Shown here: piece by piece, positions 26,410 to 35,900 of the stretch | Numbering within the stretch: the stretch's first letter is position 1 | Layout: every line of letters starts with the position of its first letter | NCBI GenBank assembly: GCA_964506325.1 | Contig: CAZDLO010000008.1 | Coordinates: 10,130 to 74,129, forward strand | Direction of reading: 5' to 3' | From: CAINVV01 sp964506325 | Lineage (GTDB): Bacteria > Bacteroidota > Bacteroidia > Bacteroidales > Prolixibacteraceae | DNA: 64,000 bases | The notes under the pieces: generated by a model | Seen by the model: only the letters and a program-made list of their open reading frames with translations | Databases searched by the model: none | What the model was told of the DNA's origin: nothing | Position numbers and translations under genes: made by a program

Positions 26410-28563
26410 ATGAAAAAATTTATACGGGGATTGATCTTCCTGGTGGGAAGCATCATGTTAACAGGTTATAGTGTCTCAGCTGCAGAAACTGGAAAGGTGG
26501 CAGAAGGCAGTTATTTGCAGGAGTCGATGGTTCGTGTGGTGCTTCCATCTGCCGGCGCTGCCGAAATAGTAAAATTTGCCAGGGTAGGGAATGGCATCGT
26601 TGCTGTTTCACCGGACCGGATTTTCAGGTTCGAAAGCGGGAAATGGCGGGTTGAAGAATATCCCGGGCCATGGAAAACTGCCTGTATTGATCTTTCAGGA
26701 AAGCTGTGGGTAGGAGGAACAGGGGTTGTTGCTCAGCCGGAAGGCAGGATAAAGTTGAATCTTCCGGAGGAAGCCCTCATGGATACCGTTCGTTACCTGT
26801 TATGGCAGGATGCATCCACCTTACTGGTCGGAACAAGCAGGGGCGCCTGGGAAAGGAAGGAGACATGGCGCAGATTGCCTGAATTTAAAGCACTATCTGT
26901 CAATCAGCTTGCCAGGGGGAATGGCGACGAACTCTGGGCTGCCACCAGTGGTGGATTGTTCAGGAAAATTGACGGCAAATGGGTGAATCTTTCTTATGCG
27001 GTAATGGCTCCCGGACTTGGAATGAATTTCTGGAGCCTTTCAAAAGGAATGACCTCCGGGGAAGTTTATTTTGGCGCTCAGCCTGCACTGGGTATGATTT
27101 CTGACAAAGGCGACCACCAGTTGTTCAGCAGTGACAACGGGCTTCCTTTCGGTCCGGTTACCAGCATCGTCCCGGCAGGCGGAGATTTATGGCTTGGTAC
27201 ACCTTGTGGCGCTATCCGAAAAAGCGGGGATGCATGGAGCTATTTTGCCGGCAAAAGATGGCTGGACAATAATCGGGTCAACGACATCCTGGTTTTGGAT
27301 TCCAACAGGGTTTGGGTTGCCTCTCCAGCCGGAATCAATGAACTGCGAAGATTACCCATGACGCTGGAGCAGAAGGCATCATATTTTGAAAAAAGGCTGA
27401 ATGAAAGGCATTTGCACCATGGTTTCGCTGCGGCCTGTCGTTTCAAATCACCCAACGATACAACAGTTTTTTCGCATTCAACAGATGACAATGACGGACT
27501 GTGGACCTCCATCTACCTCGCGGCTGAGTCCTTCAGGTACGCTGTTACCAAAGACAAGGATGCCTTTGACAATGCAGTCAGGACCTTCCTGGCCATGGAA
27601 AAGCTGAATACTGTCAACCCGATTCCAGGTTATATGGCACGATCCTATGTCAGCATTGAAGAAAGCACCGGACAAGGAGGCGAATGGCATGTTTCGGCAG
27701 ATGGAAAATGGAAATGGAAGGGTGATACCAGTTCAGATGAGATTGTGGGGCATATGTTCGCTTATCCCATTTTCTTTGACCTTGTGGCTGAAGGAGCGAT
27801 GAAGGAACGGGTTAAAAGTTTGGTAGAAAGGTTAATGACGCATATTGTCGATCATAATTTCGAGATGGTCGACCTGGATGGTTTGGCCACACGGTGGGCT
27901 GTCTGGAATCCGGATTCTCTCAATTACTCACCAAGGTGGATGTATGAACGGGGCATCAACTCGCTGCAGATCCTGGCTTTTTTAAAGAGTGCTACACATG
28001 TCACACAAAACCCCAAGTATGAAAAGGCATACAATAAACTTACCAGGGAGCATCATTACCTGGACAACATGCTGGTTCAGAAAATGTATGGACCTTATGA
28101 AATTAACCATTCGGATGATGAGTTGTCCTTTCTTCCGTACTATACCCTGGTTAAATATGGGACAGGAACACCAGATGTATCTGTGTATACCCGGTCACTC
28201 GAAAGGAGCTGGAAAGCTGAAGAGGCCGACAGGATACCCATCTGGAATTACATCGCCAGCATCGGACTGGGTAAAGACTGTGGTTTAGCAGTGGCAGAAG
28301 AAGAGATGCAGCAGATTCCTATGGACCTAAGAAACTGGAGGATGGAGAATTCCCATCGCTGGGATATCCGGAAAAGTTCCATCAATGACCGTTTTTTCAA
28401 GCCTCAGGCAATCTTGCCTATCCCGACACCTGAGCGTGCCGTTTCAAAATGGAACAGCAATACTTATGTCATGGATGGTGGTGGGGATGGCCTCGGCGAA
28501 GATGACGGAGCCTATTTCCTGTTGCCATACTGGATGGCGAGGTATTACAGGATATTAAAATAG
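26410..28563 (+). CDS. Secreted beta-propeller plus alpha-helical toroid protein, function unknown
   Basis: 717 residues with a signal peptide (about 1-24). Residues about 45-320 contain propeller-type blades like those of two-component regulator propellers: GKLWVGGTGVV, ELWAATSGGLFRKIDGKW, DLWLGTPCGAIRKSG, RVWVASPAGI. Residues about 325-717 form a helical region with DDNDGLWTSIYLAAESFRYA, then NPIPGYMARSY and DETW-like acidic pairs. That looks like an (alpha/alpha) toroid, as in polysaccharide lyases and hydrolases. No named family was recognised. Inference: a glycan-active enzyme whose propeller helps binding. It ends a unit with the C69 and ChbG-like genes. Confidence 0.6.
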   Translation: MKKFIRGLIFLVGSIMLTGYSVSAAETGKVAEGSYLQESMVRVVLPSAGAAEIVKFARVGNGIVAVSPDRIFRFESGKWRVEEYPGPWKTACIDLSGKLWVGGTGVVAQPEGRIKLNLPEEALMDTVRYLLWQDASTLLVGTSRGAWERKETWRRLPEFKALSVNQLARGNGDELWAATSGGLFRKIDGKWVNLSYAVMAPGLGMNFWSLSKGMTSGEVYFGAQPALGMISDKGDHQLFSSDNGLPFGPVTSIVPAGGDLWLGTPCGAIRKSGDAWSYFAGKRWLDNNRVNDILVLDSNRVWVASPAGINELRRLPMTLEQKASYFEKRLNERHLHHGFAAACRFKSPNDTTVFSHSTDDNDGLWTSIYLAAESFRYAVTKDKDAFDNAVRTFLAMEKLNTVNPIPGYMARSYVSIEESTGQGGEWHVSADGKWKWKGDTSSDEIVGHMFAYPIFFDLVAEGAMKERVKSLVERLMTHIVDHNFEMVDLDGLATRWAVWNPDSLNYSPRWMYERGINSLQILAFLKSATHVTQNPKYEKAYNKLTREHHYLDNMLVQKMYGPYEINHSDDELSFLPYYTLVKYGTGTPDVSVYTRSLERSWKAEEADRIPIWNYIASIGLGKDCGLAVAEEEMQQIPMDLRNWRMENSHRWDIRKSSINDRFFKPQAILPIPTPERAVSKWNSNTYVMDGGGDGLGEDDGAYFLLPYWMARYYRILK

Positions 28564-28575
28564 AATCATTCTAAA
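28559..28575. repeat. 17-bp dyad repeat, copy D (15/17)
   Basis: AATAGAATCATTCTAAA overlaps the stop codon of the propeller gene and lies between convergent genes. It matches the window consensus at 15 of 17 positions. Confidence 0.6.
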
Positions 28576-28585
28576 TAACAAACAC

Positions 28586-28719
28586 GGCAGTCTCAAAAGT
28601 AAAATTGTAAACCGCGCGGGCCATAAAGATTCAGCAGAGGTCGCAAAGAAATATCTTCTTCTGTGACCTGTGCGTCTTCTTTTTTCTCCGGGTAGTTAAA
28701 AATGGCTTTTGAGACTGCC
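28586..28719. repeat. 134-bp inverted-repeat element (MITE-like)
   Basis: A perfect 14-bp terminal inverted repeat, GGCAGTCTCAAAAG at 28586-28599 and its complement at 28706-28719, flanks a non-coding centre. A smaller imperfect stem (AGGTCGCAAAGAA with TTCTTCTGTGACCT) sits inside. The tips resemble the GAGAC/TCTCAAAA ends of some transposons, which suggests a non-autonomous miniature element; no target duplication is visible. It also separates convergent genes and may end transcription. Confidence 0.55.
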
Positions 28720-28726
28720 TTGTCTT

Positions 28727-29266
28727 TTAATTCTCAAGTATTGCTTTGAGGTTGGCAAGTCCTTTCTCAAGATCATTGCCCAGCATTTCATCAATATTAA
28801 GGAAGAGCATGGCCAGGTTAGTCGGGTATTTCATCCTGCCGTCAAAGCCCCACTTTACCAGGGCCGTACTATCAGATACTGACTGGAAGGTCATATAGGC
28901 GCGGTCTTTCGACTCTATTGGTTCATAAAAGCGCAGTTCATAATCAATACGTTCATTCCCTGTAATTTTTAAGATTTCCTGCTCACCTTTGCCAACCTCC
29001 TTGACCGGGCTTTCCCAGGCCGACACAAATCCAACAGTGCCATCCGTACCCCTGAACTCTTTTTTCATGTTCGGGTCGACCTTTGACCAGGTACTGTAAT
29101 TGTTTTGATTTTTTAGAAATTTCACGTAATCAAAAACTTCCTGCCTGGGTTTTAAAATGGTGATTTCTCTTGAGACGCTGTAATCCTTTTTCACAAAAAG
29201 TGCCACAACAAGAAGCAGTGCAAGAATGCTTAAGAGGGAATAGAGGATAATTTTTAGAATTTTCAT
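28727..29266 (-). CDS. SRPBCC-family (polyketide cyclase/START-like) protein, membrane anchored
   Basis: 179 residues. One N-terminal transmembrane helix (about residues 4-24) is followed by an SRPBCC helix-grip domain: VSREITILKPRQEVFDYVKF, WSKVDPNMKKEFRGTDGTVG, AWESPVKEVGKGEQEI, and a long C-terminal helix. This matches the polyketide_cyc2-like branch, whose members bind hydrophobic ligands; function is unknown. It stands alone, 94 nt from the usher stop on the same strand. It could be read through from the usher operon, but nothing ties it to the fibre system. Confidence 0.75.
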   Translation of the reverse strand: MKILKIILYSLLSILALLLVVALFVKKDYSVSREITILKPRQEVFDYVKFLKNQNNYSTWSKVDPNMKKEFRGTDGTVGFVSAWESPVKEVGKGEQEILKITGNERIDYELRFYEPIESKDRAYMTFQSVSDSTALVKWGFDGRMKYPTNLAMLFLNIDEMLGNDLEKGLANLKAILEN

Positions 29267-29360
29267 TTTTTGTCAGTTTAAGCAGTTAAACATAATCCGG
29301 TAGCTGTATAACTGATAACGATAAATTCTTAAATGGGTTTCGTTTCAGGGTACGGATCTG

Positions 29361-32300
29361 CTAGAATAGCCTGTCCGGGCTTTTTCTGGTGAAACAGTTG
29401 ATTCCTTCATTCTGAATTGCCATCCGGTGCGATTCAGCTTCCTTCCAGGATTTCCAGGGACCGGATAAAACTTTGAAATAGCCGCCTTCCTCAATGATCC
29501 CGGTTGACATTGAATTTTTTTCCTTCAATTTGGCGAGGCCGGATTTCGCACTTGCCTTGTCCTGAAAAGCGCCGCACTGTACATAGTAATACTGGTTCCA
29601 GGCAGGCTGGGGGTCAGTTTTGGTCACAACTGCAGAATTACCTGTTGCTGGTGCCTGCTTTTCTGCTTTGGGGACATCCCTGGCCGGTTCAGTTTTTTCC
29701 TGTGGCACAGGAACCTGCTGCGGTTGTTTGGCCGGTTCGGCAACTGTAGAAGATACGATGTCTTTTGCTGGCGGAGGGGCAACGGTCGAAGGTAGTGTGC
29801 TGTCCAGGACAAAATCCATTCCATCCACAACATCCCCTTCAATGTTGGGATGTATTGTAAAGGCCGTTTTCCCGGGCGTGGCAGCCAGGTCAAGCTTCCG
29901 GGCCTGATCCGAATCAACACTCACTGTAAAATCACCGGGTGCGAGGCCGAGGAAGCTGTAATATCCATCAGGTTCACTAAGTGTACGGCCGGCGAGGTTT
30001 CCCTTGCTGTCGAAGATGTTGACGATAATTCGGCCAATTCCTTCCTGGTCTGATCCTTTTTTGCGGTATACCATTCCGGTAACTTCCCCAACCACGGATA
30101 CAGGGATTTCAATCAGCTTAAACATGTTGGGATCTGCAGCAATGCTCATCGCCTTCTTGCGCAGTTTCCAGGCAACATTGTCAAAACTGTTCTCGTCCAT
30201 TTCAGCATAATATTTGACATAGGGCTCCAGGTCCATGACTCGTATGGTTGTGTCCCTCAAATTTTCTGTCGAATTTCCTCCGCTTACACGTAAGTTTAGT
30301 CCCTTCACACGAGGTTCGCCGGGATCTTTCACGTTGTTGCAGTTCAGATCGAGGAAGGGCGCAAATACAATCCCGCCTCTGCCTACGCTGACACGGTTGT
30401 TGGCCCCGGTATACCCGGTCTTGCGGTCCGTAATCAGGCTTCCCTGCGCCATTTCGATCAGGGTAGTCTGATCGTTGGTCTGCCGTGCGGTAAACCCTGT
30501 CCGGGCAAAAGGCAGGTCATACCTCAAACTCAACTGCAAACTCTGTATCCGGCTCTTGAAATTGTTTTCATAAGATACAGCCACAAACCCGTTGTTGAAC
30601 AGGTATTTTTCAACGCCTGCCTTTGTTGAGATAAGCTCCTGCTTACTGTATTCGTACTGCACCTGCGGGATGAAAATGAAATCATGCGGCAGCCTAAACG
30701 AAAAGGAGAGGTTGGTGTATACGTATGGATTGCTGTTTCTGACAAACATGGCATAGTTGGTAAGGTTGGTGTTAACCCCGAGAACCGTTCCGGATATCAG
30801 CCATTCTGCGGTAGAATAACTTGTTCCGGGCAGAATTATATCGCTGTATGTCATTCTGTTGTAAAAAGAAAAATGCTTCCCTGCGACAGGAAGGGTAAGG
30901 ATGGCTTTCCGCTCTTCCAGGAAGTTGTAATTGATCGCTTTCTGTCCTTCCTTGTATTTCGTGTAATTGAGTTCAACAAGGATGTTTTTGAGTAACTGGT
31001 AACTTAAAATTCCCTTTCCCCTTACGTTGTATACATATTCACCCGAAAGCAGCATGTTCGAAAATGGCCGGGTGGCTATGTTGGCAAACGGCATGAAAGA
31101 TCCATTGACTACCGAAGTGAGGTATTCGACACCAGTACCAACAGTGATCCCCCTCGAAACGCCATAATTCAATGCTGCACGGGAAAAAATTGAGTTAAGG
31201 CTGTCTTCTACCATTCCGGCATTCACTACATACTCAAATTCTTTGGTTGGAAGGAAGTTGAAAGGTATTGATATCTGCTGTTCCTTCATGCGTTCCTCTC
31301 CCCAAGGACCGTAAAATTTTAGTTTGATGGCAGAATTTCCGTATACCAGCGGCACCTGGAAGGTAAAGAAACCGGATGCATCTGCCTTCTTGTAATCCAC
31401 AAGTACGTTGTTGACATAAAGCTCCACCATCCAACCCGGGTTGGTGTAGTCACTGACAGGATAGGTTCCGAAAGATCTGCGGTAGGTGGTGGGGGTATTG
31501 GAAAGCCTTATTCCCACTACCGGTTCATAAATCGAGGATATAGCGTCTGTGCTGATTTTCCCGAAGGTTGTCTGGCGCAGGTATTTCCGGTCATTGTTGA
31601 CAAAACGCAGGTAATAATATTGCTGTTTCTCAATAAAAGGTTCGTTGTTGTTGTAGTTAAGGAAAGCATTGGCTTCACCCCCAGCTATGACTGCCCCCAG
31701 GGCCAGGTTGATCCGTGTGTCGTTTTTCAGGTTCAACGTCTGCGTTGTGATAACCGACCAGTCGGCCATGCCGAAATGGAACGCCTGTCTGCTCCTGGGA
31801 ATGATGGTGTCAACTTTTGGTTCACCCTTAAGCCTGCTGACGTTCTGACGCATCAGGTCGAGGCGCATTTCTCTTATGGCGGGCAATTCCAGTTTGGTGG
31901 TGAGGCTGACAGACAGCGCACGGAAATTGAACTTGCAATCCAGTCCGAAGATCTCGCCAAAATATTTTGAATGAAGATAAAGGTTGGTTTCAGTACGTAT
32001 CAGGTCGCCGGGTTTCAGGGATATTGTTTTTCCCTGAAAGCTAATTTTATTGGCCGCCCTGTCTATCAGGTAGGCTGCTTCAGGCGCGAGGAAAAAACCG
32101 GATATGGAATCCATTCCGCGCGACAGAGTACTCCTGATCTTTAAAAATTCGAACACATCAGTAACCGGCAACAACACATCCTGATCCCGGATCAGTGCAG
32201 GTACTTCAGCAGATCCTATATTTTTTACCTGGAAAAAAATCGAAATTTCATCGTAGGCAGGTTCCTGGGAACTGGCCGTATAGGGAAAAAAAATCGTCAG

Positions 32301-32396
32301 CAAGAGGATGCTCACTGCTACCCGTCTCCTGAAAGCGAAGAAAAAACGCATTATTGACATATGAAAGCAGCAGTTTCGGCTCAAGTGTTTAAACAT
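29361..32396 (-). CDS. Usher-like outer-membrane assembly protein with C-terminal SPOR domain
   Basis: 1011 residues. Signal peptide about residues 16-44; the real start may be ATG 32360 or 32351 rather than 32396. Residues about 48-190 look like an usher N-terminal domain. The centre is usher-like beta barrel and plug (NPGWMVELYVNNVLVDYKKA, ASGFFTFQVPLVYGNSAIKL, FYGPWGEERMKE). A prealbumin-like module (VTGMVYRKKGS, DGYYSFLGLAPGDFTVSVD) follows at about 780-860. A Pro/Lys-rich linker leads to a SPOR domain (936-1011, YYYVQCGAFQ). It would export and assemble DUF4402 subunits. The SPOR domain, which binds denuded peptidoglycan in other proteins, is atypical for ushers. Last gene of a sigma-54 operon. 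Confidence 0.72.
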   Translation of the reverse strand: MFKHLSRNCCFHMSIMRFFFAFRRRVAVSILLLTIFFPYTASSQEPAYDEISIFFQVKNIGSAEVPALIRDQDVLLPVTDVFEFLKIRSTLSRGMDSISGFFLAPEAAYLIDRAANKISFQGKTISLKPGDLIRTETNLYLHSKYFGEIFGLDCKFNFRALSVSLTTKLELPAIREMRLDLMRQNVSRLKGEPKVDTIIPRSRQAFHFGMADWSVITTQTLNLKNDTRINLALGAVIAGGEANAFLNYNNNEPFIEKQQYYYLRFVNNDRKYLRQTTFGKISTDAISSIYEPVVGIRLSNTPTTYRRSFGTYPVSDYTNPGWMVELYVNNVLVDYKKADASGFFTFQVPLVYGNSAIKLKFYGPWGEERMKEQQISIPFNFLPTKEFEYVVNAGMVEDSLNSIFSRAALNYGVSRGITVGTGVEYLTSVVNGSFMPFANIATRPFSNMLLSGEYVYNVRGKGILSYQLLKNILVELNYTKYKEGQKAINYNFLEERKAILTLPVAGKHFSFYNRMTYSDIILPGTSYSTAEWLISGTVLGVNTNLTNYAMFVRNSNPYVYTNLSFSFRLPHDFIFIPQVQYEYSKQELISTKAGVEKYLFNNGFVAVSYENNFKSRIQSLQLSLRYDLPFARTGFTARQTNDQTTLIEMAQGSLITDRKTGYTGANNRVSVGRGGIVFAPFLDLNCNNVKDPGEPRVKGLNLRVSGGNSTENLRDTTIRVMDLEPYVKYYAEMDENSFDNVAWKLRKKAMSIAADPNMFKLIEIPVSVVGEVTGMVYRKKGSDQEGIGRIIVNIFDSKGNLAGRTLSEPDGYYSFLGLAPGDFTVSVDSDQARKLDLAATPGKTAFTIHPNIEGDVVDGMDFVLDSTLPSTVAPPPAKDIVSSTVAEPAKQPQQVPVPQEKTEPARDVPKAEKQAPATGNSAVVTKTDPQPAWNQYYYVQCGAFQDKASAKSGLAKLKEKNSMSTGIIEEGGYFKVLSGPWKSWKEAESHRMAIQNEGINCFTRKSPDRLF

Positions 32397-32402
32397 CCAG
32401 AT

Positions 32403-32942
32403 TTACTGCTGGTTAAAAGTAACAAAAAAACTCCCGCTGTATTTGCCTGCCGGGTTGGCACCGGTGTTCCCGACTATCAGGGTGCCTCCGATACGGACTT
32501 CCGTTGAAGAGGGGGAGTCAGCAGGAAGAATAAAAGGGGATCCTACAGAGGAGGCGGTAATCGGAGGATCAAACTTTAAAGTGAGATGCCCTCCCATACT
32601 GCCGTTAAGAGTGGCATCGGGTATCGGTGAGATGGTGATGAGGGTTCCCTTGATCCCTTCTACGAGGAAAACGGCAGGGGAGGCAAAACCACCCTGGTTG
32701 ATAAGGATGACACTGCCTGTGGCCGACCGGACACCCTCATGGGTAACCGTAACAGATCCGCCGGTCGGGCCATGGGTGAAAGTTCCAAACAGGATACCCT
32801 GGGCATTCTGGACAGTGACAGTAATGGGCCTTGGAGGCCTTTCCTGCCCGTAAGTATTGGTGGAGAATAATGCCACAAGCAAAATTCCGGCAAATATGAC
32901 CGGCAAATATCTGTATTTCAATTTGATGGTAGCAGCTGACAT
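32403..32942 (-). CDS. DUF4402 protein, putative fibre subunit or adaptor
   Basis: 179 residues with a signal peptide (about 12-32, ending TYGQ). The DUF4402 beta-sandwich pattern is present: ITVTVQNAQGILFGTF, GSVTVTHEGVRSATGSVIL, FLVEGIKGTLITISPIPDA, and the terminal strand GKYSGSFFVTFNQ. Two related proteins are encoded at 39588 and 40227. Its ATG overlaps the adhesin stop (TAATG) and the usher follows within a few bases, so the three are translationally coupled. By analogy with chaperone-usher pili this one could be an adaptor between adhesin and shaft; that is inference. Confidence 0.72.
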   Translation of the reverse strand: MSAATIKLKYRYLPVIFAGILLVALFSTNTYGQERPPRPITVTVQNAQGILFGTFTHGPTGGSVTVTHEGVRSATGSVILINQGGFASPAVFLVEGIKGTLITISPIPDATLNGSMGGHLTLKFDPPITASSVGSPFILPADSPSSTEVRIGGTLIVGNTGANPAGKYSGSFFVTFNQQ

Positions 32943-35900
32943 TAGTCTCTTCTAATTAAGGTTTTTTCTGAAAAGATACGATCACCGGCAACAATTGTAA
33001 CAACATATACTCCATTTCTTGCACTACGGCTTATTTCTATCGATTGTTGATCGCTGACATTCATTTCCTGGATGGTTTGTCCGGCCATGTTACGCACGTA
33101 CATTGTACCATTTCCGATGTTGACGGGCAGGATGTTTACCAGGTATTCAGTACCGTTTCGTGTAATATTGAAAAGTTTCTCTTTCACAGCTGATGCTGTG
33201 TGAAGATCAGATTTTGACAAGATAAGAACAAATCTTTGATCATATACGCCTGATTTCAGGTAAAACCTGTAACCCGGATTCATTTTAAGATCGTTATAGG
33301 TTCCGTTTTCAGCGTCAAAGAGATAGATGTTGAAGGACGAAGGCAATTGTTCAATGCTGTTGGCGGAGAAATTAACCCAGCCATTCCTGAGTATTTTGAC
33401 TCCAAGCGGAATTCTTGTCAGGGAATCCGATGGGAGGGGCATTCCGCTGATAGACAATTGTTTGGTATCCGGGGTTATTGCATAAATATTGGGAACATCC
33501 ACGTTGGTGTTCATCAGTTTCAAGGCATCCGCTTGCGCATCGAAAGCGGGTGTTGATGTCGGATCAAAATAGAGCACAAAGGGGTCGGGCTTGCCAGGGT
33601 TTTCATCAAAACCGGCACTGAACCGCAGGATTTGCCTGGTGTCTAAACCGGCAGACTTAAAAGAGGGATTCATCTTGTTGATCCGGACACTGTTGGTCAT
33701 TCCCAGGGTGCCTGAAGCCGAACCGGTAGAGACATGCACAAAAAATCCCTGCATGGCCGGAATGATATTGTCGCCGTCAGCTCCTGCAATACCGTTGGTA
33801 TAGCTGCTGTAGGTCCCGGAGTATTCATCCCCGCTGGCGGAAAAGAAATAGATGGCCCCGTCGATATTGCTCCTTGTCCATCCGGATGCAGCATTCCAAT
33901 CGATGGGGGAGGGATAAGGGTTCCCGACCAGGTTGAATCCCTGGGTATAAGTTCTGTTATGGTTGTATAACGTGCCGGAGATACTGCCGTTATTGACAGT
34001 CCCGGAAAGGCTTACAAGGTCGGAGGTTGCTGAAGAACCAAAATTCACAGCATATCCGGCCATTACGCTGAGCGGATTAGATACTGCGGCATGGTTGACC
34101 CAGCCTGAAATGGCAGAAACTACGCTCAGGTTGTTCTCATCGTACCTGTAAACTTTGGCAATGGTGGCAGTGGAACTCAGGTAACCTGATAACTGGGCCA
34201 CTGTGGCATTGCTGACCGGTGAGCTTAGATATTTGTATCCGAAGGCACTGGACAGGTACCGCTGTATGGTAACGCTTCCGGCAACACTGCCGCTTCCTGT
34301 TCCTGAAATCAGGGCAGTCTGTCCGGCTGTTGAGAGCAAAGTGAGGTTACCGCCCGAATCAAGGGTGCCACTGACCGGACTGACAATACCGGAGATGTTC
34401 AGCGCACCGCCCAGGGTTACGCCTGCCGTGTTGTCGATGATAAGGTCCGTGATGGTATTTCCCGCAAAGGTATTGGCAGGTATCGCTTGGGGTGAGCTGC
34501 CCGACATTTCGATTTTTCCGGCAGTTGCCGTGAATGTCCCAGTGGCATTCTTTGTGATGGCACCTGCCACCAGGAGTGTATTGTTGCCTGTTACAGTCAG
34601 TGAGGCGGATGCCTCAATGGCAATGTTATTTGCTGCACCTGCACTTCCTGCATTGAGGACGGGATAATTGGTAAGGCCGGTGGATATGGTGACATCGGTG
34701 GTTGCATCCGGAAGCTGGCCGCATTCCCAGTTGTTGATATTGTTCCAGTCGGTACTGACGGATCCGGTCCAGTAACCATCGCGGTTCACCGTAACGGATA
34801 CCGCATTGGAGGTAACAGTATTGCAGGTGGCGGTAATCACCACATCGTAACTGCCAGCCTGTACAACCTCAGGGTTCGTCAGTGTCAGCGTCGCTGTCCC
34901 CTGTCCGCCGATGATGCTGCTGTTCGTGACCGCTACGCTACCCTTTCTCCAGGAATAGGTCAACCCCGAACCGGTTGCCGAAACCGACAAGGTTTGTGTG
35001 CCGCTCCCTGAACAGGTAGCTGCCGGGGCGACAGGCTGTGCGGCGATGGCTGCGGGTGAATTTACAACTACGGCTACCGCATTGGAGGTAACGGAAGAAC
35101 AGGTACCGCCGACGACTACCGTGTAACTGCCGGCCAGGGATGCTGCCGGATTGGTAAGTGTGAGGGTCGCAGTACCCTGACCGCTGATGCCACTGCCATT
35201 CAAAACAGCAACCCCGTCTTTCCTCCAGGAATAGGTTAGCCCTGAACCTGTGGCAGTTACAGACATCGACCGTGTGCCGCTTCCTGCACAGGTGGCTGCA
35301 GGGGCTGTTGGCTGACTGGTAATAACCGTAGGACTGTTAATGGTAAGGTTGGTGCCGTTGTCAGTTCCTTTGATGTTTGGGTTGTTAGAAACTACCCGGA
35401 TCCTGTAACCTGACCCTGCTGTTGTCCCTGCCGGAATCGTGGCCGAAATGCTTCCTGCGGCAGTACTGGCAATGGTGCCAATCGTTACAGGCGGAGAAAA
35501 GCTACCACTGGAATTGGAAAGCTCGGCTGAAAAGTTATTGCCGGAAAGAAATGTACCGGTAATGGTATAGGGTACCGTTACAGTACTGCCAGCACAGAAG
35601 GAGGTGCCTGTAATGGCGCTTGCGGATATGCCATTGTAAATTGCCTGCACCTGGAAATTGTCAAGGTTATGGTTTACATTGGTAGTACCTGAGGTTATCC
35701 TGAAATAAATCGGCGAACCGGGATTGTCACAATTGGAAGGCATCGTCAACTTACATTCTTTATAGGTTGAGGATAATGAGAGTGGGTTAGTGTTTGTTAC
35801 AGGTGTTATATTAAGGGATGAATAATTTATACCATCCAGGCTGTATTCAAATAATGCAGTGGATGTACTTGACGCAGTTGATGCCTGATAGTAAACTCTG

